This document shows, one piece after another, positions 23,401 through 31,915 of a DNA stretch of 64,000 nucleotides (position 1 is the first letter of the stretch; every line of letters begins with the position of its first letter). The stretch is from Skeletonema tropicum (taxonomy: Eukaryota; Bacillariophyta; Thalassiosirophyceae; Thalassiosirales; Thalassiosiraceae). Under the pieces are notes generated by a model. The model saw only the letters and a program-made list of their open reading frames with translations. It did no database searches and was not told the DNA's origin. A program made the translations under genes and the position numbers. The stretch is from NCBI GenBank assembly GCA_037178625.1, contig CM074145.1:806001-870000 (forward strand), written 5' to 3'.

Positions 23401-24876
23401 CCTTCTTCATCGTTCGGCCTGTTACCTATCAATGGACTTATCACTAGAGGAGAGACACTGGAAACTATCTCTGGGGCAGTTGGTCGAGTTTCGAAGAGTA
23501 TAAACTTCGGCAGCGTCAAAGTCAAAATCGGACACGATGATATTGATGTAGACATTCGAACTTTGCGCAGCTTAAAACAATCTCCTAATTCCGCTGGACT
23601 AATAAAACTTCGTGGAGATGCAAATAGGGCCTGGGATTGCTCATTGGCAAATGCGTTTGCGGCTCAATTAAAACGGCTTGACAGTTCTACATGGGAGTCG
23701 ATCGAATTCATAGAGGAGCCTCTCACGAAGCAATTTCTAAATGGAGAGTGGAGCATTCAGGAACAAGTTGCTGCTCTTGATGACTTGGCGCGTACAGGAG
23801 GAATACCGTACGCATTAGATGAGAGCATTGCAGATCTTGCTGAATTTCATGCATACAACTTTGATAAAATTGCCTCTGACCTCCGCGCAGTCTTTGGTGG
23901 ACAAGAGAGGGGGTGCACTGCATTTGTGCTGAAACCAGCTCTGCTCGGACTCGAACTATCGATGCGAATCGCATCACTTGCACAGAAAGAATTCAATATC
24001 AATGCAGTATTTTCGTCGTCGTTCGATTCAGGGATCGGTCTTGCCTTTACGGCTATCCTTGCATCTGTCGCTGATAATTCGCCGTACTCAACAGATATGA
24101 CCAAATACTCACATGGGTTGGGAACATTCAGCATGCTTGGCGGCGACACGTTGTCCCCTCCGTTTGAAACTTATGTGAACCAGGAAGGTATGCTCAACGT
24201 GCCATCTCTTTCACGAGCGTTGTATGGCTTGAGCCTCGATGAGATCAGCGATCGTTTGCCAACATACGAGGCAGTTGCATCTGCCGACAAACCTGCTGTA
24301 ACTTCGACTGAATCTGAGAGCTATCTTGCTACAACATCATCAGAGGGGAGAGATATCACAGTGTCCGTGTCTCTACCACTTCCCTTTTCTGATAGGATTG
24401 CAAGCTCAAGGTTCACGGATCTACCTCAGATGTCTCGGTGGTCGCCGTGGCTTAATTCTGTGACCTATCTAGATGAAGCTGGACTAACTGAATGGAATCT
24501 TAACATTCGTGGAGTCAAGTTTAGCTGGAAGGCAAAAAGTAAAGTGTTAAGTGAGCCAAAAGGGATAGAGTGGGAATCGGTCTCGGGATTGAAGAATAGA
24601 GGAGTAGTGGAGTTTGAGCCAACCTCTGATAACAGTTGCATCATGAAATTGAAGATGTCAATCATAATGCCATACATTCTTGTGTCATTGTTCCAAGGCG
24701 TGCCAAGTGTTGTACAGGAATTCCTCCAAAATAAACTCTTGAAGTGGTCACTGGAAATGTTCCGTGACGTGGTCAAGGCAGATCTTGCACTGGAAAGAGG
24801 GGACAACGAGCTCGGAGACGCATTGTTTGGTGCTGTAGAAGGGAGGGCAAATGCGTTGGAAGAAGCTCTGAAGTAG
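17407..24876 (+). CDS. PHYLLO: PHYLLO: fused MenF-MenD-MenH-MenC with C-terminal SRPBCC domain
   Basis: Start at ATG 17407 (MWTSKSVHLIIYTLLISAV), an N-terminal signal peptide followed by VVVGF, which fits the diatom plastid presequence. Uninterrupted 2489 residues, no intron. Order: isochorismate synthase (about 165-790; CTPERLF, SEALAGTRIRG, LHPTPAVCG, GGAGIVDGS); SEPHCHC synthase, ThDP-dependent (about 795-1445; CPGSRNTPL, SSGTAVANLYP, TADRP); alpha/beta hydrolase SHCHC synthase-like (about 1480-1800; LLHGWMGDKSEW, GYSLGG); o-succinylbenzoate synthase, enolase fold (about 1830-2275; KVKIG, LRGDANRAW, FIEEPL, DESIAD, FVLKP). Then an SRPBCC/polyketide-cyclase-like domain (about 2315-2465; PFSDRIASSRFTDLPQMSRW, NRGVVEFEP). 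The Men modules carry chorismate to o-succinylbenzoate for phylloquinone in the plastid. The role of the last domain is unknown. Confidence 0.95.
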   Translation: MWTSKSVHLIIYTLLISAVHVVVGFNNIPTQQFLQRNNDASARNSISVARMRSSEVPRPHARIKKQKFFDRSISSPRSINTALFLSDSSVNGESSNQNSNINDAINGDINRLHGNDKFRRGKTLSTKHILHPSLYLDPNPITNLQDIDANDPLPLFTGLRRLTEALQAIMNEAQSNGEVEGILPHLQDTTILRIEQSIASVHSIDPLCWLHAQQKVIQSFVQEQRDNNKDVDLPLIYFGDAEGQVEAAVIGKASLSGSYSDSWDPFVGKRIWDAGSSTISNDDDRVSHLNEDEEVSMFKEGDLPPRARVYGGSRFDWQFYQDRKRNKRKMQGNDEATAAEADDWDGFGGDRGGFWILPAVELRREFVDTASDAHGGKSNTARKATLSIHLHNDVSTRGWHEAASHTLAILHKLTDELSPAVPCTTLPPVLTRTESTSRGVGREREDDSELAFERGITEALSRINGSEEDNDDAARLRKVVLARKVDLNLGSSVRGLDVLMRMKFGGHIGHIFYMDPGNAESGHISSREFVGCTPERLFRVNRSGHDRIVTSEALAGTRIRGLTPAADAELLRELLSSKKDMLENEITGEFIRGALQELEDNGWLQKNEDNMLTSYDYNGNTNQNSEMNSSRQRFFVRRLRHLQHICQSFEGKLSSNANVVDVSRSLLKGLHPTPAVCGDSPQAALDFIRTFETDVSFDRGLYAGPFGYLGNDSADIVVAIRSALVTNYREGKMSQIGSDSPRKLPESKVSVFGGAGIVDGSTVQGEWTEISHKMGVLSSLFPPSPITLQSFSMPNVAWSTAFIEELIRNGVTQFYVCPGSRNTPLTAAIFKATRSNVGIVRAISVHDERGAGFRALGYARQNGRPAAVITSSGTAVANLYPSVVESSSDGVPLLVITADRPYENRDTGSNQSIDQVKMFSSSYVRWFRDIPPPSDDVPVSLALSDANHAVTLTKQMMGPVHLNVQFRENLAPDGGPIRNDNRVDSVTKFNNLRFTDASGFLDWSRSGNRWLSSYYFNANSLGSIMEIQDLIRKSRRGIIVTGNLRDSEPIGQGTDSLSSLICQFARAIGFPIVAGVQSGALRRESPVIPYAEHLMKNPMIAKGMQPDLIIQLGTPLISTEIGGIIKSNPSAKHVLVQQFYPYERADPDHTVTHRISSSVGTFLKGIMSVIESSGIANCYSELAPLVFLGDELRKQMPSIIREAASRESAGSDITLTEPEITRAITEVLSEAEGKSTPMSLFLSNSMPVRDGEFFLYPESNEGASRLRPLQNDAKFPFSVSVNRGASGIDGILSTATGCGDSSQPTTLVCGDVTTLHDLNAFYGLTAGDASSTNAQAVTNTNRLPLTTVVVNNGGGAIFSFLPIAKHGQDVGFEEYWGTPTNNFSFEQGASAFGLPYKSASSFEEFKNAYRSSIHSGGPVIIEAKVVDRTTNVEVHKIITQGAIRTVNGIINESSGTSGVGMKMSLPIKRYTDDRGDISEGSKTLLLLHGWMGDKSEWDLVAETLSSEMSGWDIISIDLPGHGESTELFSPDKKAAFNLLDGNVHPLRRNGDSPFTLDTMARTVCDSLIQEHGIKSLDAVAGYSLGGRVALAMKRLCSGSVDLLGTNTKKNDEPLLISENTKLIVLGSNPGKLPSGGAVEDFKDAQREAKDYFLAKSLLSSSFRSYLIPKSQDVEYLNSFLSRWYGVKALWGDMRRRKPNVYSEMLKRRLKNLSERRQDIAAVLYGCSPSLTSQDDWKGVVPSKTIFVAGSLDEKYTNIGRKWESIRGISKFVQVPNAGHALIVEEPTMISSIINSFVMDEIVDESRATTDEQLPVDKQLPQLVLDSATIDAKEYAVGLMEFEAFSITVGSSDGNGVQGIGWGNSARAENKVQRREGFIISIASSNGKAVGVGEVSPLKGLHKETLEDAESQLQSIKDYLASAAELPTFNAEEVLSLDGSLSAFITEIVAMAGIDPTLVATSVRSGLEMAILSVASQLYGSFLPQSLAANHWQKDLLSIPSSSFGLLPINGLITRGETLETISGAVGRVSKSINFGSVKVKIGHDDIDVDIRTLRSLKQSPNSAGLIKLRGDANRAWDCSLANAFAAQLKRLDSSTWESIEFIEEPLTKQFLNGEWSIQEQVAALDDLARTGGIPYALDESIADLAEFHAYNFDKIASDLRAVFGGQERGCTAFVLKPALLGLELSMRIASLAQKEFNINAVFSSSFDSGIGLAFTAILASVADNSPYSTDMTKYSHGLGTFSMLGGDTLSPPFETYVNQEGMLNVPSLSRALYGLSLDEISDRLPTYEAVASADKPAVTSTESESYLATTSSEGRDITVSVSLPLPFSDRIASSRFTDLPQMSRWSPWLNSVTYLDEAGLTEWNLNIRGVKFSWKAKSKVLSEPKGIEWESVSGLKNRGVVEFEPTSDNSCIMKLKMSIIMPYILVSLFQGVPSVVQEFLQNKLLKWSLEMFRDVVKADLALERGDNELGDALFGAVEGRANALEEALK

Positions 24877-24944
24877 TAACTGAGTAGCAGTTTCGTACTT
24901 ATTGAATGTATACTTAATTTACCGAAGAAATCAAATTATTTTGA

Positions 24945-27900
24945 TTATTCGTCCCAGAAAGCAGTTCTTAACTTGCGCTGTTGCTTCAGTAGTCCACTGC
25001 TGACATCTAATTCAAGCATCGGCTCATTATCTTCTCTTGTACCTTCAAAGATCTTCGCGATATCCATCAGGTCAAGGTCTGACACATACCCAAACGACAC
25101 ATCAGCTGTCAAGAGCTCGTATTTGGCGTAATGGTCAACGAATGCAATGTTTTTCATCAACAAGTCATGTGCAATCGTGGCGCTAATAGGGGTGTTGTCA
25201 AACACGACACATTGTTCTGGTCGTTGTTCAGCCCGTAATGCGCCACCTAAATATTCAGACCTGGCAGAATATCTCGCTTCGGATGAGACGCGTTTGTCGG
25301 GTGGGAAATATTCTGCCAACCCCGTGGCTTCCAAGATCACATCGAGTTGATCAGAGTCAAGGTGGGACACCAACGCTAAGGACATATCCACATCACGAAT
25401 TGTATCAAGCCAGTCTTTGATTCCATCCTTTATCGAGACGTCTGGAAAGTTCAACCCAAAAAGACTCTGCTCATCTTCTTCATTGACCTTGTCCAAATCA
25501 ATGCCATATTTTGCAAGCATAATTTTGTAATCAGCCTGCAATATCTTGTCGTATGCTACTACAATATCATACACTTCATCAGGATCTTCACTCCAACCGA
25601 AGATATCTTTCACTGCAACCTCCCAATCTTGGCCTAATATGCCACGATTTACCTGATCTGCAGTAGGAGGAGTTCGATCGAGCTCGGCAGAAAGCTTAGA
25701 CCACGCCAAATTGTACATGGAACTCATTTCATTATCGCTTGGCATAGCTCTACTATTGTCAACTGGTGAAGAATCAGCAACATAGTCATCCTCCGAGGCA
25801 TTTTCAACGTTCTTTGACTCAAGCCAAACGCTAAAGGCTTCGTCGAAGGCCGCTTTGTGCGTTTCAGCAATAGCCTCCCACTCGAAAATGTCTTCGGTCC
25901 AAAAGAATACCTCTCTCACGGCGTCCGCAGGCTTGTACAACGATGCCTGCCTCACTTCATCTGGGGAGCTGATCTCGTATCCATGAGTTTTGGCAACTTT
26001 TTGCCATGCCTTGGCGTGCAATCCAATCAAGTCTACCAGAACGCCTTCTAATCGGAAGATGGCACCATATTCACTGAAAGGTCGTTGAACTTTTGACAAA
26101 TAAGGATTATATCCCGTTTCAGATGGATCTTCCTTGAAATCAATGACATTGTTAATATCTTCGACTGTGAGCTCCTCATAAGTGAGTAACTCATCCTTGC
26201 GTGCTTGGAACGAAGAGAAATAAGAGATCCTTTCCTTCTCATAATCGTCTTCATCATCCATTGGACCAAAGTATTCTCTTCCTAATACATCACTAATACT
26301 GATGCCTTCCCCTCGTTTCTTCAAATATTCATCAGCTTTCTTTTGTCGTTCCTCTCTCTCCCATTCCCACTGTGCTTCATCAAAGGTGTCCTCAAAACCA
26401 TCACCATCATCTACCTGGACACCATAATCTTCTTGCTCTTTGCGAAACCAAGCAGGCATTGTATCATCAGAGCTGGGCTGTGCTCTCTTACCCTCTGGCT
26501 CGCTGATTGGGAATGGATCGTCACCAAATATGCTTTCTCGCTTGCGTTCTTTTTGTATTTGTTCCTGCGACATGAAATCCTCTCGTCGATTTACACGAGG
26601 ACGTGGCTTCATCTCTGACATGATATCATCGGCGAACTCATCAATGTCGAAATCTGATGACACTGCTTCATCAGGCATCGATTCTAGTCGAGATTCCGCC
26701 TCTGCTTCCATTTTCATCAAATCTCTGAATGCCTCTTCATCTTTATCCCTCGTTTCCTTGTCCTGGTATTTCCCAGCAGTCTTGCTGCGGAAGATATCAT
26801 CCGTAATGTCAACTGTCTTGTCAGTTTTCATCCTTTTCAAGTGACCTTCAGCATCGACAATAATACCTTCGTCTTTCTCAGATTCATTCAACTCCGAAGG
26901 GGACTGATTTGGCTCATCCCCCCTCTCCGCGTTACCGCCACGCACGGGGCGCTTTCCAAGAATATTCATGATCTGGCCATCATCCTCAGCATCCAAATTC
27001 AAGTCATCAATATTAAGACCAAGTTTGGCACTCACAGCTGCAATATCAATCTCATCATTCAACAGCTCAGCAGTGGCCATTTCTTCTGCTTGTTTTAGAG
27101 CCTCCATATTGCGACGTAGTTCCTCTTTCTCCTCTTCACTCTGTGCACCAACTTGACCGGCGAGTCGTTCAAACTTTTGCTCTTCATAGGTTCCAAACAT
27201 GCCGCCCGTTGGCGAATATGACTTGTCAAGATCAGAAAATTCATCCTCCCCACTTGATGCAAAGAAGGCAGTTTGGGGTGGCGGAGGTGCTGCATCAGAA
27301 GATGACAGGGTGGTGTCGGGAGTGAGAGGGGAGATATCGTCCTTAGCTTGTTCTTTCACCCAAGATGGCATGGTTCTACCCCCACCTTCTTCCATTGGTT
27401 TGGTAGGAGTGACAACTGTAGCGCTCGGTTCGTTATCAAGTAAATCGTCCGAAGTACGAAAGACTCCAGATAAATCAATAGGGCCAGACTTCTTCTTCTC
27501 CCCAACATTACCTTGTTGTTCCATCTCATCCTCTTCCATAATAGTGGCTTTCAATTCCACTAACGAATCTCTAATGGTGTCAACTGTCGTCTTTGCAATC
27601 AACTTATCCAATAAACGTATCGAACGTTCCTTTGTGACCCCCCCCTCAAGCAACTCCTTCATCAACAATTCATTACTTGAAATTTCAACAGCGTCATCAC
27701 TCTCCAACCCCTTCTTCAAAACCTTGGTCAACTGTTCCTTCTCTTTCCGACGAGTCTCCTCCGAATCTTCCTCATACAAAAAGAAGGGCTCAAGTTGATT
27801 TGGACGGTAGGATGATTCCTCCTTCATCCCCAGGGCGGTTTCCAAAGTATCTTGTGTAGATTGCATCTCACGCCATAAATTCAAGAGTTTGTACGCCTCC

Positions 27901-29441
27901 ACTGTCTCCTTAGCAGAGAGAGTATACTTTTCCTTTTCAGTTTGTACCACCATTGTACCCATTTCATTCTCATCATCGTCATCCTCCTCATCAAACGAAG
28001 GCATCATTACATTCTCCACCTCCTCCTCCACCTCCCTCTTATCCACAATCTGTCGAACAATACCCCTCCACATCCTCTCCTCATTATAATCCACCGGACG
28101 TTTAAAAAACGCCTCCAAATCCTCATCACTCTTCACACCCTCCACACCAGCCAAGTCCTCCACCTCTTTCAAAAATTCCTTTTCCTTCTTTTGCTTCCGT
28201 AAAAACGCTCTTGCATCCTCCAATGGGATCGAATTGGCCAACACACCCAAACTCTTGGGACCTAAATTCTTCTTTCGTGATAATTGTACCTCATTCAATA
28301 CCAATTCGTACAATTCATCAATGTCCATGTTGGTAGTCGTAGCATCATCAAATTTGTAAAGTGCATCGGCCATTTTCATTTCAAATGTGGTGCGTTCATA
28401 CTCGTTTAATTCGACCTGCTGTTGATTGAATTCCAATCGTGCATCTTCTTTGGATTGGGCATCGGCGAGTATTTCACGTGCTACTCCATCCCTCTCCAAA
28501 AAGTCATCATCATCATCATCACCACTACTGGAGGTAATTTCATCCACACGTTCATCAACCTTGTCCCTCCCATCCATCTCCCACTGCTCCAACATCTCTT
28601 TTTTACGTTGCTCATTTAATCTTCGACGTTCCATCAACTTTTCTTCTTCAATGGTGTAATCAATTATTTTTTTCGTTTCTTCTTGTGAGACTGCTTGGGT
28701 TTCTTGTCCTTCTTCGTTGATGTAGGTGTTTTCAGTATTGTTGTCGTCGTCGTTGAATTGATAGTTGATGTTGGAAAATTTGTCATTTAGTGATTCGACA
28801 TCTTGAGGGGAGAGGAAGTCGACCTCGGGTAATTTACCCTCGTTACGTAATTGTGGTTCGTTAGATTGTTGTGGTTGAGATGACATCATGTTGTCGGTAT
28901 TGTATGCTTGAGATGGTGGAGCACCCAATATCGAATCGATGGACGGCATGCCCTTGAATAAATTATCTGTATCGAGTCGAACTACCTCATCGTTACCACC
29001 ATCTCCACCACTGCTGTCAGTTGATCCAATGCCGAGGGTACGTTTTAGAATGTCACGTTTGCGACGGCGTTGCTGTGATTGTTCCTCGTCGTCACTAGTA
29101 CTGTACTCTTCATCATCGCCAGGAGGTGGAGTGGATGATGACATCATCATCATCTTTAGTGACGGTACGATAAACTTGCGATTAGTTTGAAAGTTCCCAT
29201 GATTAAAATTAGATTGCACGAAAGTAGCAATAGAAGTACTGCTCTGTTCGTGTAGTAATGATTGTTGTTGTTGGAAAGAGGAGGCCGACGGGTGAAGCGA
29301 TGAAGTACCGCTGTGGTGGACAGATGATGTTTGCGTCGTTGTTGGCGTGACATGAAAGGCAAAGGTGGTGGAATAGTTTGACGTGGAAAATAATAATAGA
29401 GAGCAGCTGCTCAGCAATGGAAGAGGAAGAGTGATCTTCAT
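24945..29441 (-). CDS. Long acidic protein with degenerate C-terminal HAD-like domain
   Basis: Start chosen at ATG 29441 because MKITLPLPLLSSCSLLLFST begins a clear signal peptide followed by TTFAF, an A-F type plastid cleavage motif; an in-frame ATG exists upstream at 29600. About 1498 residues in one exon. Residues about 100-1100 are highly charged, Glu/Asp-rich and low in hydrophobics, probably disordered or coiled coil, with many D/E runs. From about residue 1120 the sequence looks like a haloacid dehalogenase-type hydrolase with cap: IFRLEGVLVD in place of the usual IFDLDGVLVD, then ALVSHLDSDQLD and CVVFDNTPISATIAHDLLMK. Both motif-I aspartates are replaced (Arg and Glu), so phosphatase activity is doubtful. 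A structural or regulatory plastid role is inference. It is convergent with PHYLLO, 68 bp between the stops. Confidence 0.85.
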   Translation of the reverse strand: MKITLPLPLLSSCSLLLFSTSNYSTTFAFHVTPTTTQTSSVHHSGTSSLHPSASSFQQQQSLLHEQSSTSIATFVQSNFNHGNFQTNRKFIVPSLKMMMMSSSTPPPGDDEEYSTSDDEEQSQQRRRKRDILKRTLGIGSTDSSGGDGGNDEVVRLDTDNLFKGMPSIDSILGAPPSQAYNTDNMMSSQPQQSNEPQLRNEGKLPEVDFLSPQDVESLNDKFSNINYQFNDDDNNTENTYINEEGQETQAVSQEETKKIIDYTIEEEKLMERRRLNEQRKKEMLEQWEMDGRDKVDERVDEITSSSGDDDDDDFLERDGVAREILADAQSKEDARLEFNQQQVELNEYERTTFEMKMADALYKFDDATTTNMDIDELYELVLNEVQLSRKKNLGPKSLGVLANSIPLEDARAFLRKQKKEKEFLKEVEDLAGVEGVKSDEDLEAFFKRPVDYNEERMWRGIVRQIVDKREVEEEVENVMMPSFDEEDDDDENEMGTMVVQTEKEKYTLSAKETVEAYKLLNLWREMQSTQDTLETALGMKEESSYRPNQLEPFFLYEEDSEETRRKEKEQLTKVLKKGLESDDAVEISSNELLMKELLEGGVTKERSIRLLDKLIAKTTVDTIRDSLVELKATIMEEDEMEQQGNVGEKKKSGPIDLSGVFRTSDDLLDNEPSATVVTPTKPMEEGGGRTMPSWVKEQAKDDISPLTPDTTLSSSDAAPPPPQTAFFASSGEDEFSDLDKSYSPTGGMFGTYEEQKFERLAGQVGAQSEEEKEELRRNMEALKQAEEMATAELLNDEIDIAAVSAKLGLNIDDLNLDAEDDGQIMNILGKRPVRGGNAERGDEPNQSPSELNESEKDEGIIVDAEGHLKRMKTDKTVDITDDIFRSKTAGKYQDKETRDKDEEAFRDLMKMEAEAESRLESMPDEAVSSDFDIDEFADDIMSEMKPRPRVNRREDFMSQEQIQKERKRESIFGDDPFPISEPEGKRAQPSSDDTMPAWFRKEQEDYGVQVDDGDGFEDTFDEAQWEWEREERQKKADEYLKKRGEGISISDVLGREYFGPMDDEDDYEKERISYFSSFQARKDELLTYEELTVEDINNVIDFKEDPSETGYNPYLSKVQRPFSEYGAIFRLEGVLVDLIGLHAKAWQKVAKTHGYEISSPDEVRQASLYKPADAVREVFFWTEDIFEWEAIAETHKAAFDEAFSVWLESKNVENASEDDYVADSSPVDNSRAMPSDNEMSSMYNLAWSKLSAELDRTPPTADQVNRGILGQDWEVAVKDIFGWSEDPDEVYDIVVAYDKILQADYKIMLAKYGIDLDKVNEEDEQSLFGLNFPDVSIKDGIKDWLDTIRDVDMSLALVSHLDSDQLDVILEATGLAEYFPPDKRVSSEARYSARSEYLGGALRAEQRPEQCVVFDNTPISATIAHDLLMKNIAFVDHYAKYELLTADVSFGYVSDLDLMDIAKIFEGTREDNEPMLELDVSSGLLKQQRKLRTAFWDE

Positions 29442-30068
29442 TGTCGTCTGCCGAGCCAGTTTCAATTGGTGGGTTGTTGGCTTTTGATAACTCTGTTGCG
29501 CTGGAAGTAGATGATATAGTGTGTGATAGGTAGGCAATCTTTTTTGACATGTGGAATTCTCTTTTTTGTGATGCGATTTCTTTGGATGGATTTCTTCCAA
29601 AGATTTCGGTCCTTCGCTAACTATCGCTACTGGGATGCGACTTGAACTTCAACATATCCCACGACGCTTTCGCGAGACTTTCTCACTCTGTGAAGCTTTA
29701 CACCACTGATTTCCCCCGGTTCACGCACGGTAAGCGTTAACGTCTCGCATGTTTTTGTGATTCTTATGTACGGTGTGATTTGTAACACATGCATACATTA
29801 CATTCCTCAGCTGTTTTACCATACTCGCGTGAGAGATGGGAACCGTCGTGATTGACGGTTTTGCTCAAGTTCAAGTCAAGACTCAAATCAAGCGACAAAG
29901 TTACTTACTTAGCTAATACTTACAGTACTGTGTATGTAGGAGTAGTGCGCTTTGCCTTCGATCTTTGATGTGAAGGATCTTACGACTTTGGATCTTTCCA
30001 GCATAACACAGCATAAATCTTGAAACAGCAGCAGCAGCAGGGCCGACACCGATAACAACGACGTAAAC
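29442..30068. other. Divergent intergenic region, nothing recognised
   Basis: Lies between the HAD-like start and a possible small plus-strand gene. A CAG run is present near 30028-30040. No coding frame, RNA gene or clear repeat is visible. Confidence 0.4.
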
Positions 30069-30464
30069 ATGAATGCGCACGAAATTTTTGACATAGAACC
30101 CGACGACATCCCTGACCCCGTCGTCTGTGCTGACAGCCCTGGGTTGACGGATCTCCAGAAGAACATTGTGATTGTCGCTCACTACGTAAGTGTGTCAAGT
30201 ATCTTTTGAGAAGGATCGATAATATCTTTTGTGCAGGACAATATCGCTACCGCTACGGAGATTCAAAGTGTGTTGGCTGATTTCTCGAAGGACGGAGCTA
30301 TATTATGTATATGGCGTAAGGTGCGGTCCGAGCAAAATTGCATCGTACGTATCATTTTGATAGCCGCTACAAAAAAACATGCAGCGCTGTCCGAGCAACT
30401 GCACGTTCTGCACGTTTTTTTCCTTACGACAACGGCCGGATTCGACAATCCGTATCGACCATGA
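30069..30464 (+). CDS. Possible small two-exon gene, unknown function
   Basis: ATG 30069 opens MNAHEIFDIEPDDIPDPVVC and runs 39 codons to ...IVIVAHY at 30185. A short intron 30186-30236 with gtaagt donor and tgtgcag acceptor would join in phase to DNIATATEIQSVLADFSKDG and IWRKVRSEQNC, open to a stop at 30464. About 114 residues. Protein-like composition of the first ~75 residues and consensus splice sites support it. From about 30325 the sequence (gtccgagcaaa) enters a repeat also seen near 30392 and, inverted, near 34290, so the real 3' end may be lost or replaced. Not recognised. Confidence 0.35.
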
Positions 30465-31915
30465 TAGCCGCTACTCTCATAGCCACCACGTTGCCCAAAC
30501 CCTCCCAATAGTAATATCCAGTGAATTATATCGCAGGCAACACCTTATACAACGATTCAGCCGCAGGGTATTATTATTACTACTGCCTACACCGCATAAA
30601 TAAATGACTAATACATGCTACATAAATATCATTTCTGTCTATGATGTTGCTATTTTTATCCACCCTATTGTAATATTTTGGACAATAAATAGCCGCCACT
30701 TCTTATATATAATAATATTGATAAGTTCCCTTCTTTACAGCCGCTCGATCCGCCGTCTACAGGCTTACTGTTGTGTCTGAGTATCGTATTATTTTTGCCA
30801 TCTTGTGCACATCTTGTGTTCTTGGTGTTTTGGAGGTGTGGGGGGGCTTGAATGGTCACTCCGAGCAGCCGGATTCTCACTACATATCATCATCAGCGAC
30901 GGGTAGCGGAGGGGTAGTGCATATTATTGTTTATCTTCTTCTATGGGTGCAGGGAAGGTGGTTGTTTTAATTTCAAATCTCAATGAAGTGGATTACAATG
31001 ATATTATCACCGCCCCTACAGCAGCCGAAACGCCACCCTGCTGCGAATACGTCGCCATATATGTCTTCTAAGAGATAGGCCATCGATACCTTGTGAAATA
31101 TAGTCATGGACTGAGATAGGCGGCCTTACTTGGGGTGCCATTGTCATGGCATCTTTTTTTTTGATGTGCTGTTGAGCGTACGATCATGCAGAAATCGAGT
31201 TGGCTTTCTGCATGATCGTGCTAGTGATGAAAAAAACATCCAAAGAAAAAAACGTCCAAACTTTTTGCCCCGCCATCATCACTCACAAAAGTGGCAAACA
31301 ACCATGTCAGCACCCCCACTACTACGCACTACTATTGGACATTCGACAAAAATGGCCGATAGGAATGCTAAACTAAAGACTATTAAAAACGAATTAGTCT
31401 TTGGTTGATCAATTTATAGTTAATCTACATGGAGTTATGATGAAGTGCATTCTACCACCATTTCTGCTAGTAAATATCAGTAACAAAAATCGCCTCCAGC
31501 CCCCCCTTTGGTCTATGCTACTCCACAACTCCGAGACAAATATTGCAGGTGCGATGTTGACCAATGGCTCTATCGAAAGCTGATAACTTGGTCTATCAAA
31601 TAATATCCGGTTATAGGGGTAGATATGTCTACTGGACGTATTATCAGGCTGCGGAGTGTGTCGACATGGTTGTTTAGAAACATTTTCCAAATGTTTGTGC
31701 GCGGCGTGCTAGTAAAATGCCTTCCTCAAGTTCCACGTGGCCCAACTTCCAACATTGGACGTTTTTTTCACCTATACCTATACTACTCTTGTTTACCTTG
31801 ACTGAATCTCACGAAATCTTCTACGTACGTCGGAATCAGTACATTACCATTCTGAAAGAGGAAGATTCACCCCCTAACTCCCCCGACAAATTCACATGAG
31901 GACAAACAAGGCAAA
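30465..31915. other. Gene-poor stretch with a diverged dispersed repeat
   Basis: No gene recognised. The part at about 30740-31090 shares ordered short blocks with 46210-46410 (ccgtctacag, ctcaatgaagtggatt, tatatgtc), so it is an old copy of a dispersed repeat related to the inverted-repeat element at 45791-46672. Confidence 0.5.
31180..31219. repeat. Perfect 15-bp inverted repeat, 10-nt loop
   Basis: acgatcatgcagaaa at 31180-31194 pairs perfectly with tttctgcatgatcgt at 31205-31219. It may be a collapsed mobile-element end or a transcribed hairpin; no terminator or RNA gene can be assigned. Confidence 0.8.

Noticed and set aside
26343..28202. Several plus-strand frames opposite the HAD-like gene
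   Set aside because: Shadows of a long acidic coding frame; no motif.
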